This document shows, piece after piece, positions 1 to 5,700 of a stretch of 22,548 bases of DNA (positions within the stretch are counted from its first letter, which is position 1; each line of letters starts with the position of its first letter). The notes under the pieces are model-generated. The model searched no databases, was not told the DNA's origin, and was given only the letters and a program-made list of their open reading frames with translations. Made by a program: the position numbers and the translations under genes. Origin of the DNA: DASWIG01 sp036397835 (GTDB lineage: Bacteria > Acidobacteriota > Thermoanaerobaculia > Multivoradales > J023); assembly GCA_036397835.1 (NCBI GenBank), contig DASWIG010000277.1:1-22548 (forward strand), given 5' to 3'.

Positions 1-1163
1 TCGCCGAGATGACGGGCGACGCGGGCGACGATCTCCCGCGGCGGCCAGGCGAGCCAGCGCTCGACCTCGGCGGCGAGCTGGTCGACGCCCGAGGCGCCGG
101 CGGCGGTGCGCACCCCCCCGATCCCCCCCGAGGGGGCCGTGTGCTCGAGCAGGTCCGTGGCGCCGTCGGTGTAGACGAAGAGCAGATCGCCCGGATCGAG
201 AAGCACCCGCCCCATCTCGGGCGGCGCGTCGAAGAGGAAGCCCACCGGCCGGCTGTTCGACTCGAGCCGCCGGGTCGGGCCGCCGCCCGCCGGACGCAGC
301 AGGATCGCTTCGGGATGGCCGGCGTTGACGTAGAGCAGCTCGCCGGTGACCAGGTCGATGGAGCCGATGAAGAACGTCAGGTAGCGCTCGTGGCCCAGGG
401 CATCGACGTCGCGCAGCGCCGACAACGCGGCGTCGAGGGTGGCGATCATCTCGTCGACCTTGGGGGTCGAGGCGTGGTGGCTGCGGTGCAGCACCATGCT
501 CGCCAGGCAGGTCATGAAGCACGAGAGCAGGTCGTCGTGGCCCGAGGCGTCGGCGACGTAGAAGACGATTTCGCGATCGCCGCGGCGGAACCACTCCACG
601 TAGTCGCCGCCGGGACGCTCGTTCTCGATGTAGTGCATTTCGATCTCGAGGTCGATCGTGCGCTCGGCGCCGGCCCCCGAGAGCAAGTCCTGGCGGCTCG
701 CCTCGCGCATGATGTAGGCGCGCAGCAGGCGGGCGATCTCGAATTCCTTGAGGCGCATCGCCTCCACCTGCTCCTCGTAGCGGTGGAGGCGGATGGCGTT
801 GTCCACCAGACGGTCGACGATCGGCCACTGCGGCAACGGCTTGTCGAGGTAGTAGTAGGCGCCGTTGTCGAGGAAGGCCAGCTTGCCCGAGAGGTCGGCG
901 TGGCCGGTGACGCCGATGATCGGCAGGTGACGGCGCAGGGCGCGCAGGCGCGCGATCAGGTCCTCGCCCGACATCCGCGGCATACGGATGTCGGTGATCA
1001 CCAGGTCGAAGCGGCGCGGCCCGGCGCTGAAGAGCTCGAGCGCCGCCACGCCGTCGGCCGCCTCGGCCACCGCGTGGCCGCGGCCTTCGAAGTGGTCGCG
1101 CAGGACGGTGCGGAAGTCCTCCTCGTCGTCCACTACGAGGATCGAATACGAAGTCGGCGTCAA
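1..1163 (-). CDS. Response regulator with SpoIIE/PP2C-type phosphatase domain (3' end outside window)
   Basis: Translated from the minus strand, this gives a receiver domain (residues about 6-125; acidic pair D12/D13, phospho-acceptor D58 in ITDIRMP, K108 in DKP). A linker helix and a SpoIIE/RsbU-like PP2C phosphatase domain follow, with GGD (D187), VADASGH (203-209), an NAGH motif and YTDGATD near residue 331. Such proteins dephosphorylate anti-sigma-factor antagonists in partner-switching pathways when their receiver is phosphorylated; the actual target here is unknown. I chose the TTG start at 1163. It lies 8 bases after a GGAGGGG ribosome site and its TTGA overlaps the stop of the upstream kinase gene, implying translational coupling. 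The gene runs off the left edge, but the last visible residues (VARHLG) look close to the natural C-terminus. The kinase encoded just upstream is the obvious phosphodonor. Confidence 0.9.
   Translation of the reverse strand, partial: MTPTSYSILVVDDEEDFRTVLRDHFEGRGHAVAEAADGVAALELFSAGPRRFDLVITDIRMPRMSGEDLIARLRALRRHLPIIGVTGHADLSGKLAFLDNGAYYYLDKPLPQWPIVDRLVDNAIRLHRYEEQVEAMRLKEFEIARLLRAYIMREASRQDLLSGAGAERTIDLEIEMHYIENERPGGDYVEWFRRGDREIVFYVADASGHDDLLSCFMTCLASMVLHRSHHASTPKVDEMIATLDAALSALRDVDALGHERYLTFFIGSIDLVTGELLYVNAGHPEAILLRPAGGGPTRRLESNSRPVGFLFDAPPEMGRVLLDPGDLLFVYTDGATDLLEHTAPSGGIGGVRTAAGASGVDQLAAEVERWLAWPPREIVARVARHLG
113..140 (-). repeat. G-rich 28-base shared sequence, copy 1
   Basis: The minus strand holds ACGGCCCCC followed by TCGGGGGGGATCGGGGGGG, inside the SpoIIE-phosphatase gene (encoding TAPSGGIGGV). 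It matches 27 of 28 bases of a sequence in the VPS10 gene at 15160-15187. Confidence 0.7.
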
Positions 1164-3553
1164 GTCGTGCTCCCCTCCTGAGTCTCGTCCCCGCCCGCCG
1201 CGGGCAGGGTGAGCGTGAAACAGGCCCCGCGTCCGCCGCCGGCGCGCGAGGCGCGGATCTCGCCCTCGTGCAGGTCCATGATGCTCTTCGAGATCGACAG
1301 CCCCAGCCCGGTGCCCTGGTTCGGCGGCTTGGTGGTGAAGAACGGGTCGAAGATCGCCTCCGCGATCTCGTCGGGTATACCACACCCGGTGTCGCAGACG
1401 TCGATCTCCACCCGCTCGCCGCGGCGCCGCGAGGCGATCGTCAGGCGCTTCTCCTCGCTCTGGCCTTCCATGGCGTCCTCGGCGTTGACGATGAGGTTGA
1501 CGAGCACCTGCTGCAGCCGGTTGGCGTCGCCGGCCACCGGCGGCAAGTCCTGCGCCAGCTCGGTGAGGATCTCGACGTCGTGGTGGCGGAAGCGGCTGCG
1601 GAAGAAGGCGAGGGCGTCGTCGATCACCTGGTTCACGGCGAGCGGCACGCGCTCGAAGAGCGCCGGGCGCGCGAAGTCGCGGAGCTGGCCGACGATGCCC
1701 TGGATACGGCCGCCGTTGCGCTCGATCATCTCCACGTATTGGCGGTTCTTCGGCGACAGGGTCCCTTCGTTGTCGAGGCGGGCGGCCATCTCTCGTACGG
1801 CCACCACCATGTTGTTGAGCGGGTTGTTGATCTCGTGGGCGATGCCCGCCACCATCTGACCCAGGGCCATCAGGCGTCCGGACTGGATGAGGGCGGAGAG
1901 CTCTCCTTTGTCGTAGAGGGCCACGGCCACGCCGCTGGCGCCGCGCTGCGAGCGCACCGGGGTCAGGCGCGCCGAGATCGAGAGGCGGCTCGCGTCGCCG
2001 CGCAGCAGGCTGAAGTCGAGGGCCTCCTCGCCGTCGCCGGCGACCACCCGCCGGCAGGCGTCGGCGACCTCCCGGCGCTGGGCGGGCAGCACCATGTCGG
2101 CGAAGCGGCGGCCCACGGTGTCCTCGCGGGCGCGCTTCAGGAGCCGCAGGGCCTTGCGGTTGACGAATTGCACGTTGCCGCGCTTGGACACGACGAGGGT
2201 GCCGTAGCCGAAGCCTTCGAGCACGGTACGGTACTGCTCGCTCTGGGCGTCGAGGGCGCTCACGTCCTTGACGATGCCGAGCGTGCCGATGGCCTCGCCG
2301 GCGTCGTCGTGGAGCAGGCTCGCCGACACCATCACCGGCCGCGGCGGTCCGCTCGCCGGCAGCAGGTCGAGCCGCAGGTTGGCGACGGTCCCTTCTTTCC
2401 GGAGGCGCGACATGAGCCCGCGGGCGATCCGCAGCCCGGCGTCCGGCGAGCGCTCCGGGTCGGTGTAGAAGCGATAGACGGGCTGCCCCACCATCTTGTC
2501 CGCGGGATGGCCGATCACCCGCTCGCCCGAGGGAGAGACGAAGGTCACCAGGCCGTCGAGGCCGGTGGTCACCACGGCGTCGGGAGCGTCGCGCAGGATC
2601 GAGGAGAGCGAGGCGTTGGCGAGCGCCTCCTTCTCGTAGGCCTGGGCGTTGGATACGGCGTGCGCCGCCATGCCGGCGAAGACGTCGAGCACCTCGAGGT
2701 CCTCGTCGGCGTAGCGGTGCTCCTTGCGGTCGTGCCCGTTGTCGAACGCCAGGGTGCCGATGCGCTCGTGGCCCGCCAGCAGCGGCACGTCGATCCAGGT
2801 CAGCTCGGCGAGGCCCAGGCGCGTCATCCACGGCTCCGCCGCGTCGGCGCCGTAGCGCTCGAGGATGCGGCGTTTGTTCCACACGGTGGGGCGGTGGGCG
2901 CGGAAGATCTCGGCGATCAGGGGGTTGGCGCCGAGCGGCACCGTAAAGCCCTCGAAGCCGGCGTCGTCGCCCATGCCGCACGACGCCTTGCCGACCAGCG
3001 TATTGGCCTCGGCGTCGTAGAGGTAGAGGCGGGTGCGGCGGTAGCCCAGCTCGCAGGCGGCGTCGACGATGCGGCGCGGCAGCAGGTCGGAGTCGAGGAT
3101 CGTCTGGAGCTCGTGGGAAATGCGGGCCAGGGTCTTGAACACCTGCCCCAGCCGCTCGGTGCGGCGGATCGAGTCGATGGTCTCGATGGAGTGCAGGAGC
3201 TCCTCGTGGTTGATCGGCTTGGCCAGGTAGGAGAAGGCCCCGGCCTTCAAGACCTCGATCTTGCGTTCGCCGGTCTCGTTGCCGGTGAAGACCACGACCC
3301 GGGTGCCGGGATGGCGCTCGCGGATCGCGACCGTGGTGGCCGCGCCGTCGGGCTCGCCGGAGAGCACCAGGTCGCAGAGGACGACGTCGAAGCCCTCCTC
3401 GTCGAGCAGCCGCAGGGCCTCGGCGCCGTTGCGCGCGCCGCGCACCACGTAGCTCTCGCACGACAGGCCCACGCGCATGCACATGGCGTCGCGCACGCGG
3501 TCGTTGTCGTCGACCACGAGGATGCGGGTGGTGAACCAGTCGTTGGCGCTCAT
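1160..3553 (-). CDS. REC-GAF-PAS-PAS sensor histidine kinase
   Basis: A 797-residue cytoplasmic kinase with no membrane segments. Domains in order: receiver (about 10-125, acidic D15/D16, phospho-acceptor D61 in LCDL, K112 in AKP), GAF (about 150-305), PAS (about 312-432), PAS (about 440-548), HisKA (about 560-630, H573 in IAHEINNPLN) and HATPase_c (about 675-785; N-box NLIVNAEDAM, G1 DTGCGIP 721-727, FDPFFTTK, GTGLGLSIS). All residues needed for autophosphorylation are present, so it should be active. The N-terminal receiver suggests that another kinase feeds into it. The ATG at 3553 follows AGGGAGGT by 7 bases. It is the first gene of an operon with the SpoIIE-type regulator, which overlaps it by 4 bases. 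Its promoter core is shared with the other kinase gene in this window. Confidence 0.93.
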   Translation of the reverse strand: MSANDWFTTRILVVDDNDRVRDAMCMRVGLSCESYVVRGARNGAEALRLLDEEGFDVVLCDLVLSGEPDGAATTVAIRERHPGTRVVVFTGNETGERKIEVLKAGAFSYLAKPINHEELLHSIETIDSIRRTERLGQVFKTLARISHELQTILDSDLLPRRIVDAACELGYRRTRLYLYDAEANTLVGKASCGMGDDAGFEGFTVPLGANPLIAEIFRAHRPTVWNKRRILERYGADAAEPWMTRLGLAELTWIDVPLLAGHERIGTLAFDNGHDRKEHRYADEDLEVLDVFAGMAAHAVSNAQAYEKEALANASLSSILRDAPDAVVTTGLDGLVTFVSPSGERVIGHPADKMVGQPVYRFYTDPERSPDAGLRIARGLMSRLRKEGTVANLRLDLLPASGPPRPVMVSASLLHDDAGEAIGTLGIVKDVSALDAQSEQYRTVLEGFGYGTLVVSKRGNVQFVNRKALRLLKRAREDTVGRRFADMVLPAQRREVADACRRVVAGDGEEALDFSLLRGDASRLSISARLTPVRSQRGASGVAVALYDKGELSALIQSGRLMALGQMVAGIAHEINNPLNNMVVAVREMAARLDNEGTLSPKNRQYVEMIERNGGRIQGIVGQLRDFARPALFERVPLAVNQVIDDALAFFRSRFRHHDVEILTELAQDLPPVAGDANRLQQVLVNLIVNAEDAMEGQSEEKRLTIASRRRGERVEIDVCDTGCGIPDEIAEAIFDPFFTTKPPNQGTGLGLSISKSIMDLHEGEIRASRAGGGRGACFTLTLPAAGGDETQEGSTT

Positions 3554-3584
3554 GAGACGACCTCCCTGAGGGGTCCCAACGCTC

Positions 3585-3596
3585 AGACTTATAGCA
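3585..3596 (-). promoter_or_regulatory. Extended -10 promoter element for the REC-GAF-PAS kinase operon
   Basis: On the minus strand this reads TGCTATAAGTCT, an extended -10 (TGn followed by TATAAG). No convincing -35 is visible. The predicted start of transcription leaves a leader of roughly 25 bases with a good ribosome site. The identical 12 bases occur in front of the S1-REC-kinase gene (8043-8054). Confidence 0.6.
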
Positions 3597-3600
3597 GCTA

Positions 3601-3609
3601 TGTTACGAT
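3601..3609 (+). promoter_or_regulatory. Extended -10 element for the Uma2 gene; probably leaderless transcript
   Basis: TGTTACGAT fits TGn-TAnnnT. Only 6 bases separate it from the ATG at 3616, so transcription would begin at or next to the start codon. No ribosome binding site precedes that ATG, which agrees with a leaderless mRNA. It is back to back with the divergent kinase promoter. Confidence 0.5.
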
Positions 3610-3615
3610 TCGACC

Positions 3616-4413
3616 ATGGACCCTCAATACTCCGCGACTCTCGGGCCTTTCGTCGCCGACCAGATCGGCGAGGAGGACTATTACGAGCTCTCGAACGGTC
3701 ACCCCATCCGCTGCTCGCCCGCGGGCCGCGATCACACCGGCCCCAACGTGAGCGGCGCCGAGGCGTTGGACACCGATCCGGACGTCGAATGGTCGGGGGT
3801 GGACGCCGGCTATTCGCCCGATCCCGGTACCCTGCGCGCTCCCGACGTGGCGGTGGGCAAGCCCGCGGGCGAAGGTCCGGGATGGATACCCGGCTCGCCG
3901 CCGTTGGCGGTCGAGTACGCCGGCGTCGGCCAGGACGAGCGCCGGCTCCAGGACAAGATCGCCGACCTCCTCGGCGCCGGCACCCGTTTCGTGTGGGTGG
4001 TGCGCCTGGTGGGTCCCCGGCGGGTCGAGGTCTACGAGCCGGGAAAGCGGGTGGTCACGCGCAGCGCCGGCGAGGAGCTCCGCGCTCCCGGAGTGCTGCG
4101 CAATCCCGTGCCCGTCGAGGCTCTCTACGACCGCAAGACGGCTCACGAGGTGACGCTGCGCAACCTGCTGCAGCGCCAGGGCTATGAGAATCTGGACGCG
4201 GTGCTCGCGGCGGGACGTGAGGAAGGACGCGACGAGGGCAAGGTGCTCGGCGCCGCCGAGAGCGTGCTGACGCTCCTGGAGTCGCGGGGCGTCGCGGTCG
4301 GCGACGAGGAGCGTCGCCGGATCCTGGCGTGCCGCGACCTGGAGCTCCTGCGTCGCTGGCTGGTGCGCGCCGCCGCCGCGGGCTCCGTCGGCGAGGTCTT
4401 CGCCGAAGGCTGA
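3616..4413 (+). CDS. Uma2-family (DUF820) PDDEXK-fold putative endonuclease with C-terminal extension
   Basis: A 265-residue protein. The core matches the Uma2/DUF820 restriction-endonuclease-like fold: D77 in APDVAV, E100 in LAVEY and K114 in LQDKIADLLGAG, followed by the FVWVV strand and the VEVYEPG hairpin. Uma2 proteins are usually about 190 residues. This one has an extra charged helical tail (about 195-265, with GREEGRDEGK and a final LLRRWLVRA...SVGEVF) of the type also seen on other PDDEXK proteins. Their biological role is not settled; they are multi-copy and linked to mobile DNA. The ATG at 3616 is preceded by a promoter and no ribosome site (leaderless). A second, decayed copy of the 3' end of this gene lies at 5191-5282, beyond the toxin-antitoxin pair. 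Confidence 0.8.
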   Translation: MDPQYSATLGPFVADQIGEEDYYELSNGHPIRCSPAGRDHTGPNVSGAEALDTDPDVEWSGVDAGYSPDPGTLRAPDVAVGKPAGEGPGWIPGSPPLAVEYAGVGQDERRLQDKIADLLGAGTRFVWVVRLVGPRRVEVYEPGKRVVTRSAGEELRAPGVLRNPVPVEALYDRKTAHEVTLRNLLQRQGYENLDAVLAAGREEGRDEGKVLGAAESVLTLLESRGVAVGDEERRRILACRDLELLRRWLVRAAAAGSVGEVFAEG

Positions 4414-4430
4414 AGACGGAGGAACGGGAG

Positions 4431-4766
4431 ATGAGCCTCACGATCACGTTGCCGCGGACACTGGAGACAGAGTTGCAGAGTGCTGCCGATGCCCGGGATT
4501 GGTCCGTCGAGCAGCTTGCTCTCTACATTCTCGCCCACGCTCTCGAAGCGAATCGTACGCCTTCGCCGGAGGAGGTCGTCGCCGAGATCCGAGCCGCGCC
4601 GGCCTCGGCTGCCCCTGTGTCCAGCGGTTCTCTGGCAGAAGCCCTGCAAAACGCTTCCGAGGACCCTGATTTCGAGCTCGAGACGTGGCGCCACGAATGG
4701 TTCAGGGTCGAAGCCGAGATGAAGGCCCTCTCGCGAGCCAACGATGTCGCCGAAGGCCGTGGATAG
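4431..4766 (+). CDS. Putative antitoxin of a VapBC-type pair
   Basis: A 111-residue small protein. The N-terminal part (LTITLPRTLETELQ, then two amphipathic helices to about residue 40) resembles a ribbon-helix-helix DNA-binding domain. The C-terminal part is acidic and helical, as expected for a toxin-binding tail. I chose the ATG at 4431, which follows GGAGGAACGGGAG, rather than an in-frame start 102 bases upstream that would overlap the Uma2 gene and add an arginine-rich stretch. It lies 17 bases after the Uma2 stop and 11 bases before the PIN toxin gene, so the two form one unit. The call rests on position, size and fold impression; no family-specific motif was identified. Confidence 0.65.
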   Translation: MSLTITLPRTLETELQSAADARDWSVEQLALYILAHALEANRTPSPEEVVAEIRAAPASAAPVSSGSLAEALQNASEDPDFELETWRHEWFRVEAEMKALSRANDVAEGRG

Positions 4767-4777
4767 CCTGAAGCTTC

Positions 4778-5185
4778 ATGGCTGACTATCTTCTCGATGC
4801 CAATCACGCAGCGTCGCTCGTGACGCTTTCGCATCCTTTGCGGCGGCGGATCCTGGACGGTTTACAGACGGGACACAGCTTTTCGATCTGCAGCCCAGCA
4901 TTGACGGAAACGTTATTCGGCATCGGCATGCTGCCGCGAGCTGCGCAGAATCTGGCCGAGTGGGCACGGCTCAGGCCGCATTTCCCATGCTACCAGATTG
5001 ACGAAACCGACGCCGAGCTGGCGGCGAAGCTCCAGATATCGCTGCGGCGCCGAGGATGGCAGTTGGAAACGGTGGACGCGTTGATCGCCGTGATCGCACT
5101 CCGCAACGATTTGATACTGCTGACGACGGACAATGATTTCAACGGAGTTCCGGAGCTGATACGAGAGAACTGGATGAGCAAATAA
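4778..5185 (+). CDS. PIN-domain toxin (VapC-like ribonuclease)
   Basis: 135 residues, the usual PIN toxin size. The acidic metal-binding positions are visible: D7 in YLLDAN, E44 in TETLFG, D100 in TVDALIAVIA, and D118/D120 in TTDNDF. VapC-type toxins are Mg-dependent RNases that cut tRNA or rRNA and are held inactive by the co-encoded antitoxin. The partner is the 111-residue protein just upstream. Base composition of the pair is more AT-rich than the flanking signalling genes, consistent with acquisition. Six bases after the stop codon begins a decayed copy of the 3' end of the Uma2 gene. Confidence 0.88.
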   Translation: MADYLLDANHAASLVTLSHPLRRRILDGLQTGHSFSICSPALTETLFGIGMLPRAAQNLAEWARLRPHFPCYQIDETDAELAAKLQISLRRRGWQLETVDALIAVIALRNDLILLTTDNDFNGVPELIRENWMSK

Positions 5186-5190
5186 ACCAC

Positions 5191-5282
5191 GGGCGTCGCG
5201 GTCAGCGACGAGAAGCGTCGCCGGATCCTGGCGCGCCGCCGCCGCGGGGTCCGGTGGCGAGGCCTTCGTAGAAGACGCTTGA
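5191..5282 (+). pseudogene. Decayed second copy of the Uma2 gene 3' end
   Basis: Bases 5191-5239 match 4287-4335 inside the Uma2 gene with 3 differences in 49. About 36 bases are then missing, and the similarity resumes (CGCCGCGGG, GGCGAGG, CTTCG) up to a TGA at 5280-5282 that corresponds to the Uma2 stop. The first 16 codons still read GVAVSDEKRRRILARR, but the deletion and later changes destroy the frame. No start or catalytic part is present. It begins 6 bases after the VapC stop. Confidence 0.82.
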
Positions 5283-5651
5283 CGCGTCTGACAGCACAGG
5301 GTGGTCGGGTAGGCCCTGGGGGACGTCGACGGGCTCGGTGTCCTCGAGGTCGAGGTCGACGTCGGCCTCGAAGTAGGCGACGAAGAAGCCGTCGCCCTCG
5401 AGATCGCGCTCGAGCCGGCGCAGCTCCGTCGACTTGCCGCAACCGCGGTGGCCGGCGAGGAGTTGGACGAGGGGCGTCTTGGAGAGCCGAATGCACTCGC
5501 GGCACTTGGCCACGGCACCCCCTTCCTCGCCGCGGCCCGCCGCCAGGTCCACGTAGCGCTCGTCCCCTGCCGGGAGCGGGACGGCGGGATCGCACCGGTT
5601 GAAAGCGTCGGCGCGATTGGTGGCCGGTCCTCTCGGCTCGGAAGGGCTCAT
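5283..5651 (-). pseudogene. Truncated P-loop ATPase (N-terminal part only)
   Basis: The minus-strand frame from ATG 5651 encodes a convincing N-terminus: a short lead, RYVDLAAGRGEEG, KCRECIRLSKTPLVQLLAG, a Walker A motif GHRGCGKS (67-74) and a strand ending in FEADVDLDLED. This resembles STAND/AAA-like ATPases of about 400 or more residues that I recall from GC-rich bacteria. After about residue 110 (position 5322) the similarity stops. The open frame then continues antisense through the Uma2 remnant to a stop at 5202. Walker B, sensor and C-terminal parts are absent, so it is almost certainly dead. It retains a promoter-like element and a GGAG ribosome site. The lost 3' end faces the Uma2 remnant. 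Confidence 0.72.
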
Positions 5652-5684
5652 CGCGTCGGCTCCACGGACGAAATCACGGCTCTC

Positions 5685-5693
5685 AATCTACCA
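5685..5693 (-). promoter_or_regulatory. Extended -10 element upstream of the truncated ATPase
   Basis: The minus strand reads TGGTAGATT, a TGn-TAnnnT element about 34 bases before the ATG at 5651, in the 49-base gap behind the S1-REC-kinase gene. It suggests the ATPase remnant once had its own promoter. Confidence 0.4.
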
Positions 5694-5700
5694 TGCGCGC

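Noticed and set aside
9..1181. Open plus-strand frame of 390 codons at the left edge
   Set aside because: The minus strand encodes a receiver plus SpoIIE phosphatase with all active-site motifs; the plus frame is composition noise.
1268..3751. Open plus-strand frame of 827 codons opposite the REC-GAF-PAS kinase
   Set aside because: The opposite strand encodes a full set of kinase motifs. This frame has no recognisable domain and crosses the kinase promoter.
4329..4430. Longer form of the antitoxin starting at 4329
   Set aside because: The added 34 residues overlap the Uma2 gene and are arginine-rich frame noise. The ATG at 4431 has a proper ribosome site and begins the folded part.
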